Part shown: in pieces, positions 17,459 through 26,716 of the stretch
Position numbering within the stretch: the first letter of the stretch is position 1
Layout of the letters: every line of letters starts with the position of its first letter
Assembly: GCF_000423645.1 (NCBI RefSeq)
Contig: NZ_AUIJ01000005.1
Location: 62,001 to 126,000 of the forward strand
Length of the DNA stretch: 64,000 nucleotides
Direction: 5' to 3'
From: Sediminimonas qiaohouensis DSM 21189
Lineage (GTDB): Bacteria > Pseudomonadota > Alphaproteobacteria > Rhodobacterales > Rhodobacteraceae
Program-made: the position numbers and the translations under genes
Notes under the pieces: model-generated
Databases searched by the model: none
The model's input: the letters and a program-made list of their open reading frames with translations, nothing else
Told to the model about the DNA's origin: nothing

Positions 17459-18820
17459 ATGACTCTCGACACCGTCCCCGAGACTTTCGTCCAAGCCCCC
17501 ACACCCCAGGGCACAACGCCCGGCTACATGCCCGGATTTGGCAACGATTTCGAAACCGAGGCCCTGCCCGGCGCGCTGCCCCAAGGCATGAACAGCCCGC
17601 AAAAGTGCAACTATGGCCTCTATGGCGAGCAACTCAGCGGCACCGCCTTCACCGCCCCCAGCCACCAGAACGAGCGCACGTGGTGCTACCGCATCCGTCC
17701 CAGCGTGAAGCATTCCAGCCGTTACAAGAAGATTAACGTGCCGCACTGGCGCTCGGCTCCCAACGTGGACCCGGACGTGATCAGCCTCGGCCAATACCGC
17801 TGGGACCCGGTCCCCCACACCGATCAGCCGCTGAACTGGATCACCGGCATGCACACCATGACCACCGCCGGCGACGTGAATACGCAGGTGGGCATGGCCA
17901 GCCACATCTACCTGGTCACCGCATCGATGCAGGACGAATACTTCTTCTCCGCCGACAGCGAGCTGCTGGTCGTGCCACAGGAAGGGCGGCTGCGCTTTGC
18001 TACTGAGTTGGGCATCATCGAGGTGGCACCACAGGAAATCGCGATCATTCCCCGCGGGCTTGTCTACCGCGTCGAAGTGATGGAAGGCCCCTGCCGCGGC
18101 TTCGTCTGCGAAAACTACGGTCAGAAATTCGAACTGCCTGGCCGCGGCCCGATCGGCGCCAACTGCATGGCCAACCGCCGCGATTTCAAGACCCCGGTCG
18201 CCGCCTTCGAGGATCGCGAGACGCCCTCGACGCTGACCATAAAGTGGTGCGGACAATTCCACAGCTGCGAGATCGGGCAGAGCCCGCTCGACGTGGTCGC
18301 CTGGCACGGCAACTACGCGCCCTGCAAGTACGACCTCAAGGACTACTGCCCCATCGGCGCGATCCTGTTCGACCACCCCGATCCGTCGATCTTCACCGTG
18401 CTGACCGCGCCGTCAGGCGTGCCGGGCACCGCCAATATCGACTTCGTGTTGTTCCGCGAACGCTGGATGGTGATGGAAGACACCTTCCGCCCCCCATGGT
18501 ATCACAAGAACATCATGTCCGAGATGATGGGCAACATCTATGGCCAGTACGACGCCAAGCCGCAGGGCTTTGTCCCCGGCGGGTTGAGCCTTCACAACAT
18601 GATGCTGCCGCACGGCCCGGATCGCGACGCGTTCGAGGGCGCCAGCAATGCCGACCTGAAGCCCGAGAAGCTGGACAACACCATGTCATTCATGTTCGAA
18701 ACCCGCTTCCCGCAGCACCTGACCGCGTTTGCCGCGAACGAGGCACCGCTTCAGGATGACTATATCGATTGCTGGGACGGCATCGAAAAGAAATTCGACG
18801 GCACCCCCGGCGTGAAATGA
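17459..18820 (+). CDS. hmgA: Homogentisate 1,2-dioxygenase
   Basis: 453 residues. It opens the ring of homogentisate to maleylacetoacetate with Fe(II) and O2, the central step of tyrosine and phenylalanine breakdown. The N-terminus [19 protein letters not shown] is diagnostic. The catalytic His region is [17 protein letters not shown], and iron ligands are in [14 protein letters not shown] (His and Glu) and [14 protein letters not shown] (His). The ATG at 17459 follows AAAGGAGGAAATGCC. It is first of a same-strand series with fahA and the next three genes; 76 bases separate it from fahA. Confidence 0.97.
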   Translation: MTLDTVPETFVQAPTPQGTTPGYMPGFGNDFETEALPGALPQGMNSPQKCNYGLYGEQLSGTAFTAPSHQNERTWCYRIRPSVKHSSRYKKINVPHWRSAPNVDPDVISLGQYRWDPVPHTDQPLNWITGMHTMTTAGDVNTQVGMASHIYLVTASMQDEYFFSADSELLVVPQEGRLRFATELGIIEVAPQEIAIIPRGLVYRVEVMEGPCRGFVCENYGQKFELPGRGPIGANCMANRRDFKTPVAAFEDRETPSTLTIKWCGQFHSCEIGQSPLDVVAWHGNYAPCKYDLKDYCPIGAILFDHPDPSIFTVLTAPSGVPGTANIDFVLFRERWMVMEDTFRPPWYHKNIMSEMMGNIYGQYDAKPQGFVPGGLSLHNMMLPHGPDRDAFEGASNADLKPEKLDNTMSFMFETRFPQHLTAFAANEAPLQDDYIDCWDGIEKKFDGTPGVK

Positions 18821-18896
18821 AAAGGTCGCGGGCTTCCCCCGCCCCGCGGTCAAGCCGTAGGGTGGGGCAGGCCCGTTTCCAACCAAGGACACCAAC

Positions 18897-20153
18897 ATGA
18901 CCCTGATGAAATCTTGGGTGACCTCGGCGAACGCCGCGGATCACCCGTTTCCACTCAATAACCTGCCTTACGGCGTGTTTTCGACCGATACGCTCGATCC
19001 GCGCTGCGGCGTGGCAATCGGCGACATGATCCTTGATTGTAGCGCCGCCGAAGAGGCCGGCCTGATCACCCTGACCGAGGCGGCGCTTTTCGACGTTCCT
19101 TTCTGGAACGAGGTGATGGAAGAAGGCCCCGAACTGTGGGCCGCCCTGCGCGCGCGGCTGACCGAGATTCTGGTTGAAGGCAGCGCCGATCGCGCCGCGG
19201 CCGAGCCGCTTTTGGTGCCGCAAGCGGACGCGCAGATGCACCTGCCATTCCTCGTGTCTGAGTACACCGATTTCTACGCCGGGCGCCATCACGCCACCAA
19301 CGTGGGCACCATGTTCCGCGGCGCCGAAAACGCGCTGCCGCCCAACTGGCTGCATGTTCCCATCGGGTATAACGGGCGCGCCTCGTCGGTGGTGGTGTCG
19401 GGCACCGAGGTCCGCCGCCCCTGGGGGCAGCTCAAATCGCCCGATCACGACACGCCTGCCTTCCTGCCCTGCCGCCGGTTTGATCTGGAGCTGGAGATGG
19501 GCGCCATCGTCGGCCAACCCAGCGACGGCCCGGTGACGGTAGACGAGGCCGACGCGATGATCTTTGGTTACGTGCTGCTCAATGACTGGTCGGCGCGCGA
19601 TATCCAGGCCTGGGAATACCAGCCCCTCGGCCCGTTCCAGGCCAAGGCGACCGCCACCAGCATCAGCCCCTGGATCGTCACCGCCGCCGCGCTCGAGCCG
19701 TTCCGCGTGGACTGCCCCGCGCGCGAGGTTGAATTGCTCGATCACCTCAAGGACACCGGCCCGATGCTCTATGACATCGACCTGTCGGTGACGCTGGCCC
19801 CCGATGGCGGGGCAGAGACCGAAATCGCCCGCACCAACTACCGCGAGATGTACTATTCCTCGGCACAGCAACTGGCCCACCACACCACCAGCGGCTGCCC
19901 GATGAACCCGGGCGATCTACTCGGCTCGGGCACCATCTCGGGCGCGGGAAAGCAGCAGCGCGGCAGCCTTCTGGAACTAAGCTGGGGCGGCAAGGAGCCG
20001 ATCACGATTGAAAACGGACAAACCCGCAGCTTCATCGAAGATGGCGATACAATCACCCTGCATGGCGCCGCCCGTGGAAAGGGATACACCATCGGGTTCG
20101 GGACATGCGCGGGCAAGGTCACGCCGGCGCTGAAAGATCCCTACGCCCGCTGA
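18897..20153 (+). CDS. fahA: Fumarylacetoacetase
   Basis: 418 residues. It hydrolyses fumarylacetoacetate to fumarate and acetoacetate, the last step of the homogentisate pathway. The N-terminal SH3-like part has DHPFPLNNLPYGVF. The catalytic part has metal and active-site residues in SEYTDFYAGRHHATNVG, FDLELEMGAIVG and LLNDWSARDIQAWEYQPLGP, and GSGTISG near the end. Maleylacetoacetate isomerase, normally between hmgA and fahA, is not seen in this window. A dispersed 3'-region repeat begins three bases after the stop. Confidence 0.97.
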   Translation: MTLMKSWVTSANAADHPFPLNNLPYGVFSTDTLDPRCGVAIGDMILDCSAAEEAGLITLTEAALFDVPFWNEVMEEGPELWAALRARLTEILVEGSADRAAAEPLLVPQADAQMHLPFLVSEYTDFYAGRHHATNVGTMFRGAENALPPNWLHVPIGYNGRASSVVVSGTEVRRPWGQLKSPDHDTPAFLPCRRFDLELEMGAIVGQPSDGPVTVDEADAMIFGYVLLNDWSARDIQAWEYQPLGPFQAKATATSISPWIVTAAALEPFRVDCPAREVELLDHLKDTGPMLYDIDLSVTLAPDGGAETEIARTNYREMYYSSAQQLAHHTTSGCPMNPGDLLGSGTISGAGKQQRGSLLELSWGGKEPITIENGQTRSFIEDGDTITLHGAARGKGYTIGFGTCAGKVTPALKDPYAR

Positions 20154-20156
20154 CGC

Positions 20157-20189
20157 CTTCATCTTGCTTAAAATACTCCCGCCGGAAGC
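20157..20189 (+). repeat. Dispersed 3'-region repeat, copy 3
   Basis: CTTCATCTTGCTTAAAATAC then TCCCGCCGGAAGC, three bases after the fahA stop codon, sense orientation. Confidence 0.75.
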
Positions 20190-20234
20190 TCCCAACATCA
20201 CCCTCGGCGGCACCGCTCGAAAGGATACACCACA

Positions 20235-21185
20235 ATGGCCAAGGCATTCGCATCCCAAGGGGACATGACCGAAAAGAAAATCACCTTCAGCGAAGTGGGC
20301 GAGGGCCTTTATGCCTTCACCGCCGAAGGCGATCCGAACAGCGGCGTTATCATCGGCGATGACAGCGTCATGATCGTCGAGGCGCAGGCAACCCCGCGCC
20401 TGGCGAACAAGGTGATTGAATGCGTGCGCTCGGTCACCGACAAGCCGATCACCCATGTCGCGCTCACCCACTACCACGCCGTGCGCGTTCTGGGCGCCAG
20501 CGCCTTCGACGCGGGGCAGGTCGTGATGTCCGACATGGCCCGCGCCATGGTGGTCGAGCGCGGGCAAGAGGACTGGGATAGCGAATTCCAACGCTTCCCC
20601 CGCCTGTTCGAGGGGCATGAAAGCATCCCCGGCCTTACCTGGCCGACCACCACCTTCAACGATTCGATGACCGTCTATCTCGGCAACCGGCGGGTGGACC
20701 TGATGCACCTGGGCCGCGCGCATACAGCGGGCGATATCGTCATCCACGTGCCCGATTCCAACGTGATGTTCACCGGCGACATCGTCGAATACCACAGCGC
20801 CTGCTACTGCGGGGACGGGCACTTTTCCGATTGGGGCGATACGCTGGACGCGATCAAGTGGTTTGACGTGGACGCCATCGCACCGGGCCGGGGCGACGCG
20901 CTGGTCGGGCGCGAAATGGTCAATGCCGCTATTGAGAACACCCGCGACTTCGTGGAAAGCACCTATCGCCCGGCCGCCAAGGTGGCAGCGCGCGGCGGCT
21001 CGCTGAAGGAAGCCTGGGATGCCGTCCGCGCCGAATGCGACCCCAAGTTCGCCGATTACGCGATCTACGAGCATTGCCTGCCCTTCAACGTCGCCCGCGC
21101 CTATGACGAAGCGCGCGGCCTCGATACGCCGCGCATCTGGACGGCTGAGCGCGATATCGAAATGTGGGAGCAGCTTCAGGGCTGA
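20235..21185 (+). CDS. Metallo-beta-lactamase-fold hydrolase-like protein with altered metal motif
   Basis: 316 residues with MBL-fold features: GVIIGDDSVMIVEAQATPRLA (first strands), VALTHYHAVRVLGAS, LGRAHTAGDIVIHVPDSNVMFTGDIVE (the second His and Asp ligands; quoted for the HTAGD and TGD positions). The usual H-x-H-x-D-H motif reads HYHAVR, so the Asp and third His are replaced and the second metal site is probably changed or lost. It lies between fahA and a FAD monooxygenase with the same orientation, 28 bases from the latter, so it likely belongs to the aromatic pathway. A ring-cleavage-product hydrolase or thioesterase-like role is conceivable but unproven. Confidence 0.8.
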   Translation: MAKAFASQGDMTEKKITFSEVGEGLYAFTAEGDPNSGVIIGDDSVMIVEAQATPRLANKVIECVRSVTDKPITHVALTHYHAVRVLGASAFDAGQVVMSDMARAMVVERGQEDWDSEFQRFPRLFEGHESIPGLTWPTTTFNDSMTVYLGNRRVDLMHLGRAHTAGDIVIHVPDSNVMFTGDIVEYHSACYCGDGHFSDWGDTLDAIKWFDVDAIAPGRGDALVGREMVNAAIENTRDFVESTYRPAAKVAARGGSLKEAWDAVRAECDPKFADYAIYEHCLPFNVARAYDEARGLDTPRIWTAERDIEMWEQLQG

Positions 21186-21213
21186 GCCACGGCCGCCCGC
21201 GGAAGGTAACGAC

Positions 21214-22827
21214 ATGAACAAGATCTTCGAAATACCGCTCTACCCCTACACCCGCAGCCCCGATCAGGATGCCGACCGCCCGGTCCGGCGCAAGGTGGTG
21301 ATCGTTGGCGCCGGGCCAATCGGCCTGGCCGCGGCGATCGACCTGGCGCGCCAGGGCGTTGAGGCCATCGTTCTGGACGATAACGACAAGGTCAGCTTCG
21401 GCTCGCGCGCGATCTGCTTTGCCAAGCGCCCGCTTGAGATCCTTGATCGGCTGGGCTGCGGGCGACCGATGGTCGACAAGGGTGTGCAGTGGAACGTCGG
21501 CAAGGTCTTTTTCGACGAGCGCAAGGTGTTCGAGTTCAACCTGCTGCCCGAAGAGGGGCATCGCCGCCCCGCCTTCATCAACTTGCAGCAGTATTATTTC
21601 GAAGAGTACCTCGTTGAGCGCGCCCGCGAGCTTGAGGCAGACGGCGCGCCGATCGAATTGCGCGGCGGCAACACGGTGACATCGGTGCAGCAGTACGTCG
21701 ATCATGTCAGCCTTGAGATCGAAACGCCCGATGGGCCCTACACGCTCGAAGCGGACTGGCTGATCGCCTGCGATGGCGCCGGCTCTCCCATCCGCGCGAT
21801 GATGGGGCTGGATTTCGTGGGCCGCGTGTTCGAGGACAACTTCCTGATCGCCGACGTGGTGATGGACGCCGATTTCCCGACTGAGCGCTGGTTCTGGTTC
21901 GACCCGCCCTTCAACAGGGGCCAGTCGGCCCTGCTGCACAAGCAGCCCGATGGCGTCTGGCGGATCGATCTGCAACTGGGCTGGGACATCGACAAGGAAG
22001 AAGAGAAAAAGCCCGAAAACGTCATTCCCCGACTCAAGCAGATGCTAGGTGACGAGGTAGAGTTCGACCTTGAATGGGTCAGCATCTACACTTTCCAGTG
22101 CCGCCGAATGGAGAAATTCCGCCACGGCCGCGTGCTCTTTGCCGGGGATTCGGCCCATCAGGTCAGCCCCTTCGGCGCACGCGGCGCAAACTCGGGGTTG
22201 CAGGATACCGATAACCTGGTCTGGAAACTCAAGATGGTTATCGACGGCACAGCCCCCGAAACCCTGCTGGACAGCTACGATACAGAACGCGTTCAGGGCG
22301 CGGATGAGAACATCCTGAATTCCTCGCGCTCGACCGATTTCATCACCCCCAAATCCGAGATGAGCCGCATTTTCCGCGATGCCGTTCTGGATTTGGCCGA
22401 GCATCACGAGCTGGCCCGCCCGCTGGTCAATTCGGGGCGGCTTTCGGTGCCTTGCGTGCATGACGGCTCGCCCCTCAATGGCGACGATGCTCTGCCGGGC
22501 GGGCCGTCACGCGCGCGTCCCGGCGCCCCCTGCCCCGATGCGCCGGTAGGCGACGGGTTCCTGCTGGATGAGTTGGGAGATCGCTTCATTCTGGTGACAT
22601 TTGGCACCGACGCGCCCGATGCGTTGTCCGAATCCGGCGTGATCGCACGGCGCCTTGCGCTGCACCCCGGCGATGACCCAAGCGGCGCCCTGCAAGAGCG
22701 ATACCTTGGTGATGCGTCCACCGCCGTTTACCTGGTTCGCCCCGATCAGCATGTCGTCGCCCGTTGGCCCCGCTATGACGAGGGCGAAACCCGCGCCGCG
22801 ATCCGCCGCGCCATTGGTCTGGAGTAA
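21214..22827 (+). CDS. FAD-dependent aromatic monooxygenase (MhpA/PheA-TfdB type)
   Basis: 537 residues. The FAD-binding Rossmann motif VVIVGAGPIGLAAAIDLARQ is at about residues 27-46. The DG motif follows in LIACDGAGSPIRAMMG and the GD motif in GRVLFAGDSAHQVSPFGARG, the three signatures of class A flavin hydroxylases. The C-terminal ~100 residues are the thioredoxin-like domain seen in phenol/hydroxyphenyl hydroxylases. With hmgA and fahA upstream, a hydroxylase making homogentisate from 3- or 4-hydroxyphenylacetate is a reasonable guess; substrate specificity cannot be read from sequence. GGAAGG precedes the ATG at 21214. Confidence 0.88.
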   Translation: MNKIFEIPLYPYTRSPDQDADRPVRRKVVIVGAGPIGLAAAIDLARQGVEAIVLDDNDKVSFGSRAICFAKRPLEILDRLGCGRPMVDKGVQWNVGKVFFDERKVFEFNLLPEEGHRRPAFINLQQYYFEEYLVERARELEADGAPIELRGGNTVTSVQQYVDHVSLEIETPDGPYTLEADWLIACDGAGSPIRAMMGLDFVGRVFEDNFLIADVVMDADFPTERWFWFDPPFNRGQSALLHKQPDGVWRIDLQLGWDIDKEEEKKPENVIPRLKQMLGDEVEFDLEWVSIYTFQCRRMEKFRHGRVLFAGDSAHQVSPFGARGANSGLQDTDNLVWKLKMVIDGTAPETLLDSYDTERVQGADENILNSSRSTDFITPKSEMSRIFRDAVLDLAEHHELARPLVNSGRLSVPCVHDGSPLNGDDALPGGPSRARPGAPCPDAPVGDGFLLDELGDRFILVTFGTDAPDALSESGVIARRLALHPGDDPSGALQERYLGDASTAVYLVRPDQHVVARWPRYDEGETRAAIRRAIGLE

Positions 22828-22833
22828 TCCGTC

Positions 22834-23037
22834 ATGCCATTGACCCTTAACGCCAACCTGCCCGACGCCGACGATGTCTATGCCGACCTGCTGGCCGCGC
22901 ACGAGGGGCTGAGCAAGGAACAAAGCGATGCCCTGAACGCGCGGCTGATCCTGATACTGGCAAACCACATAGGCGACCGCGAGACCCTGCGCGAGGCACT
23001 CCGGCTTGCGCGCGCCCCGGGAACGGGCGCGCAGTAG
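22834..23037 (+). CDS. DUF2783 small protein
   Basis: 67 residues, six bases after the monooxygenase gene. It contains DDVYADLLAAHEGLSKEQSDALNARLILILANHIGD (quoted for its DVYADLLAAHEGL and LILILANHIGD blocks), which matches my memory of DUF2783. The protein is mainly helical and has no catalytic motif. This family regularly follows FAD-dependent aromatic hydroxylases, so it may be an accessory or stabilising subunit. That is inference from context. Confidence 0.82.
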   Translation: MPLTLNANLPDADDVYADLLAAHEGLSKEQSDALNARLILILANHIGDRETLREALRLARAPGTGAQ

Positions 23038-23114
23038 CGCACGACTAAGCGCTTTACGATCTTGCCGCCGACGGCCGCCGCCTTTACCCATTGCAAGGGA
23101 CAGGAGGTGCGCGC

Positions 23115-24530
23115 ATGCGGTGGCAGGATTTTCCGAAGTGGGGCAAGTGGGCGGCCAACTGGGCCGCGCGGTATCATGCGGGCCTGCGCGACAAACCCGT
23201 GCGCGCGCGAACCACCCCCGGTGCAATCCTGAACGCCCTGCCCGCCAGCCCGCCAGACACCCCGCAACCGATGGACGATATCATCGCCGATTTCGAGACC
23301 ATCGTAATGCCGGGGATGACCCATTGGCAGCATCCCCGCTTCTTTGCCTATTTCCCCTCGAACGCGGCACCTGCGGCGGTTCTGGCCGATAACCTGATCA
23401 CCGCAATGGCCCCGCAATGCATGCTGTGGCAGACATCGCCCGCCGCAACCGAAATGGAAACCCGGATGATGGACTGGCTACGCCAGGCCGTTGCCCTTCC
23501 GGGCACGTTCCAGGGCGTCATTCAGGATAGCGCCAGCACCGCCACCCTCGCCGCCGTTCTGGTCATGCGCGAGCGCGCGTTGAACTGGCACGGCAACGCC
23601 GAGGGTTTGTCCGGGCAACCGCAGCTGCGTGTCTATGCATCAAGCGAAACGCACAGCTCCGTGGACCGCGCCATCTGGATCAGTGGCATCGGGCAGGCCA
23701 ACCTTGTCCGCATCCCGACCAAGGGCCCCACGCGCGGCATGGACATCTCCGCGCTTGAAGGCGCGATCGCCGCCGACAAGGCCGCGGGCCGCTTACCTGC
23801 GGGCATCATCGCCTGCACCGGCGGCACGGGGACCGGCGCCTGCGACGATGTCGCCGGTATCTGCGCCGTGGCCCGGCGTCATGATCTGTTCACCCATGTC
23901 GATGCGGCCTGGGCGGGGTCGGCCATGATCTGCCCCGAGTTCCGCACGCTGTGGGCCGGCGTCGAAGAGGCGGATTCCGTCGTCTTCAATCCGCACAAAT
24001 GGCTGGGCACGCAGTTTGACCTGTCGGCGCATTTCCTGCGCGCGCCCGATGACCTGACACGGACCCTCGCGATACAGCCCGAATACCTCAAGACCCACGG
24101 CGCCGATGGCGTCATCAACTATTCTGAATGGTCGATCCCGCTGGGCCGCCGGTTCCGCGCGCTCAAGCTGTGGTTCCTGATCCGGGCGCATGGCCTGAGC
24201 GGTCTGCGGCAGATGATCCGAAACCATGTCGGCTGGAGCCGCGATTTGGCAGAGCGCCTGCGCACCGCGCCGGGCTTTGAAATCGTAACCGAGCCGATCC
24301 TGTCGCTGTTCACCTTCCGCTATGCGCCCAAAGGCACGGATGCCGATGCCATGACGCAGGCGCTTCTGACGCGGCTCAATGACGATGGGCATATCTACGT
24401 GACGCAAACACGGGTCGATGGCCACTACGTGATCCGCTTTCAGATCGGGCAATTCGATTGCACCGCGGAAGACGTGGATATCGCCTTTGATACGATCATC
24501 CAAACCGCCAAATCGCTTGAGGATCAATGA
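23115..24530 (+). CDS. PLP-dependent aromatic amino-acid decarboxylase family protein
   Basis: 471 residues of the group II decarboxylase family. The N-terminal MTHWQHPRFFAYFPSN and LWQTSPAATEMETRMMDWL are classical AADC sequences. THSSVDRA carries the His stacking on PLP; THVDAAWAGSAM carries the Asp that pairs with the PLP nitrogen; FNPHKWLG carries the Schiff-base lysine (residue 295). Aromatic L-amino acids such as tyrosine, DOPA or tryptophan are likely substrates. AGGAGGT precedes the ATG at 23115; upstream in-frame codons are not needed. It follows the homogentisate genes and overlaps nothing. Confidence 0.9.
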   Translation: MRWQDFPKWGKWAANWAARYHAGLRDKPVRARTTPGAILNALPASPPDTPQPMDDIIADFETIVMPGMTHWQHPRFFAYFPSNAAPAAVLADNLITAMAPQCMLWQTSPAATEMETRMMDWLRQAVALPGTFQGVIQDSASTATLAAVLVMRERALNWHGNAEGLSGQPQLRVYASSETHSSVDRAIWISGIGQANLVRIPTKGPTRGMDISALEGAIAADKAAGRLPAGIIACTGGTGTGACDDVAGICAVARRHDLFTHVDAAWAGSAMICPEFRTLWAGVEEADSVVFNPHKWLGTQFDLSAHFLRAPDDLTRTLAIQPEYLKTHGADGVINYSEWSIPLGRRFRALKLWFLIRAHGLSGLRQMIRNHVGWSRDLAERLRTAPGFEIVTEPILSLFTFRYAPKGTDADAMTQALLTRLNDDGHIYVTQTRVDGHYVIRFQIGQFDCTAEDVDIAFDTIIQTAKSLEDQ

Positions 24531-24531
24531 T

Positions 24532-25314
24532 ATGCCCGCACCGATAAACCCGTTCAAAGCCGCCCTTGCACGCGCAGAGCTGCAACTGGGATGCTGGGCC
24601 GGCTTCGCGGACCCGTACGCGACCGAGGTTCTCGCGACCGCCGGGTTTGATTGGCTGGTCATAGACGGGGAACATGCCCCCAACGACCTGCGATCGATCA
24701 TGGCGCAGCTGCAGGTTCTGGAGGGCAAGCAATCGCACGCGGTGGTGCGCCTGCCCATCGGGCATGACTGGATGATCAAGCAGGTGCTGGACGCGGGCGC
24801 GCAAACCCTGCTGATCCCGATGGTGGACAGCGCCGAACAGGCGCGGCACCTGGTTCGTGCGATGCGCTACCCGCCGGCGGGCATTCGCGGGGCGGGCGCG
24901 GCGCTTGCCCGGGCGTCGCGCTTTTCCGACATCGAGGACTATGTTGCCACCGCGGACGACCAGATGTGCCTGCTGGTGCAAGTCGAAAGCCGCAAGGGAC
25001 TTGAGGCGCTTGACGACATCCTTGCGGTTGACGGCGTCGATGGCGTTTTTATCGGGCCTGCCGACCTGGCCGCCGACATGGGCTATGGCGCCGACAGCTC
25101 CGCACGCCCGGTGGCCGATGCGATCCGGGACGCCCTGGAACGTATCGCGGCCAGCAGCAAGGCGGCCGGCATCCTCGCGCTGGCCCCGGACACCGCCGGG
25201 CAGTACCGCGATTGGGGGGCACAGTTCCTCGCAGTGGGGATTGATGTGCTGATGTTGGCGCGCACCGCGCGCGCGACGGTCTCGGCCTGGAATGACCGCA
25301 GAAAAATTGACTGA
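24532..25314 (+). CDS. HpcH/HpaI-family aldolase
   Basis: 260 residues, a TIM-barrel class II aldolase related to 4-hydroxy-2-oxoheptanedioate aldolase. Visible are GFDWLVIDGEHAPND (base His), the Arg in VVRLPIGHDWMIKQVLDAGA, IPMVDSAEQA, the metal-binding Glu in LLVQVESRKGLEAL, and the metal-binding Asp in VFIGPADLAADMG. Such enzymes split 2-oxo-acids to pyruvate and an aldehyde. It starts one base after the decarboxylase stop, so the two form an operon. With an HpaR-like regulator and a TRAP system downstream, a hydroxyphenylacetate-type carbon source is suggested. Confidence 0.9.
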   Translation: MPAPINPFKAALARAELQLGCWAGFADPYATEVLATAGFDWLVIDGEHAPNDLRSIMAQLQVLEGKQSHAVVRLPIGHDWMIKQVLDAGAQTLLIPMVDSAEQARHLVRAMRYPPAGIRGAGAALARASRFSDIEDYVATADDQMCLLVQVESRKGLEALDDILAVDGVDGVFIGPADLAADMGYGADSSARPVADAIRDALERIAASSKAAGILALAPDTAGQYRDWGAQFLAVGIDVLMLARTARATVSAWNDRRKID

Positions 25315-25322
25315 GGAATCGC

Positions 25323-25366
25323 GAAAATTCAGCTCAATCATCTGAATTGACTGAAAGAATTTTCAG
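25323..25366. promoter_or_regulatory. Nested inverted repeats upstream of the TRAP operon
   Basis: GAAAATTC (25323) and GAATTTTC (25357) form an outer 8-bp inverted repeat. TTCAG/CTGAA (25328/25342) and CTGAAAGAATTTTCAG (25351-25366) are inner palindromes. The tract is AT-rich in a GC-rich genome and lies about 260 bases before dctP. A TTGACA at 25393 has no good -10. The remainder of 25315-25625 shows nothing coding. Confidence 0.45.
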
Positions 25367-25625
25367 TTTCCTCCGTTCTGCAGGCAACACCGTTGACAAG
25401 GGCTTATTCCGTGGCATCGTGGAAGGGCAACGCGGACTCGGCATTTTTGCCGGGTTTAATCCGCGCAATGCTGCGCGTCATCGACCGGCTGCGCACACCG
25501 AATTCGCGGGGGGCATTCCCCGTGTATCACCTCGGTCGGGGGCCTCAGGGGCGCGCGGCCGACACCGCGGAAAGCGGCGCGCAGACGCCGGCGTGGACAA
25601 TAATTCTACAGCAAGGGAGACAAAG

Positions 25626-26642
25626 ATGAGAAATCTGAAACGCATTCTTACAGGGACCGCAGCGGGCGTCGCCTTGATGGCCAGCATGGGCGCGGCCAAC
25701 GCAGAGACTTGGCGCTATGCCTTCGAAGAGGCGATCACCGACGTGCAAGGCGTCTATGCCACCAAGTTCAAGGAAGAAGTCGAAGCAAACACGGATCACA
25801 CGATTCAGCTCTTCCCCTATGGCACGCTCGGCGAATCCGCCGACATCATGGAGCAAACGCAGGCAGGCATCCTGCAATTCGTGGACCAGAGCCCGGGCTT
25901 CACTGGCTCCCTGATTCCCGAAGCGCAGGTGTTCTTCGTGCCGTATCTGCTGCCGTCCGAATCCAAGGAGCTGGCCGAGTTCTTCCGCACCTCCAAGGCC
26001 ATCAACGACATGTTCCCCGAGCTTTATGCCGAGCAGGGGCTGGAGTTGCTGACCATGTTCCCCGAGGGCGAGGTGGTCATGACCACCAAAGAAGAGGTGA
26101 CCGAGCCGGCCGACCTCAACGAGGTCAAGTTCCGCGTCATGACCAATCCGCTGCTGGTCGAAAGCTACCAGGCCTTCGGCGCAACGCCGACGCCGCTGCC
26201 GTGGGGCGAAACCTATGGCGGGCTGCAGACGAACATCATCCAGGGTCAGGAAAACCCGATGTTCTGGGTCGAATCCACCAAGATGTACGAGGTCACCGAC
26301 CACATCACCTTTACCGGCCACAACAACTTCACCACTGCCGTGATGGCCAACAAGGACTTCTATGATGGTCTCTCAGATGCGGACAAGAAGGCCATTCAGG
26401 ACGCAACCGACGTGGCCTTTGAACACATCGTGGACTATCAGAAGGGCCTGACCGATTCCTCGCTTGAGAAGATCAAGGAGGACAAGCCGTCAATGAACGT
26501 GAAGGTGCTCAGCAAAGAAGAGCGCAAGCCGTTCAAGGAAGCCGCCAAGCAAGTTGAAGAGCGCTTCATCGAAATGACCGGGGAAAGCGGAAAAGAGATC
26601 CTCGATCAGATGAAAGCAGACCTCGAAGCGGTCTCCGAATAA
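25626..26642 (+). CDS. dctP: TRAP transporter solute-binding protein (DctP family)
   Basis: 338 residues. A Sec signal peptide ([22 protein letters not shown], cleavage before ETWRYAFEE) takes it to the periplasm. The mature part has the DctP pattern: hydrophobic pocket segments after [18 protein letters not shown], and the [20 protein letters not shown] segment holding the substrate-binding Arg, followed by [15 protein letters not shown]. It binds an organic acid; aromatic or keto acids are plausible given the neighbours. AGGGAGACAAAG precedes the ATG. A terminator-like hairpin follows, separating it from dctQM. Confidence 0.95.
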   Translation: MRNLKRILTGTAAGVALMASMGAANAETWRYAFEEAITDVQGVYATKFKEEVEANTDHTIQLFPYGTLGESADIMEQTQAGILQFVDQSPGFTGSLIPEAQVFFVPYLLPSESKELAEFFRTSKAINDMFPELYAEQGLELLTMFPEGEVVMTTKEEVTEPADLNEVKFRVMTNPLLVESYQAFGATPTPLPWGETYGGLQTNIIQGQENPMFWVESTKMYEVTDHITFTGHNNFTTAVMANKDFYDGLSDADKKAIQDATDVAFEHIVDYQKGLTDSSLEKIKEDKPSMNVKVLSKEERKPFKEAAKQVEERFIEMTGESGKEILDQMKADLEAVSE

Positions 26643-26657
26643 GCACAGAGCCAAATC

Positions 26658-26682
26658 ACCCCCGCCGTACCGGCGGGGGTGT
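26658..26682 (+). terminator. Terminator/attenuator between dctP and dctQ
   Basis: An 11-bp perfect stem (CACCCCCGCCG / CGGCGGGGGTG) with a three-base loop, followed by TTGTTTCTT. It would stop most transcripts after dctP and so give excess binding protein over membrane subunits. Confidence 0.85.
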
Positions 26683-26716
26683 TGTTTCTTATGCAGAACA
26701 GGACGGGGACAGGCCG

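Noticed and set aside
25393-25421. TTGACA as dctP promoter
   Set aside because: The -35 is perfect but 16-18 bases downstream there is no acceptable -10 sequence.
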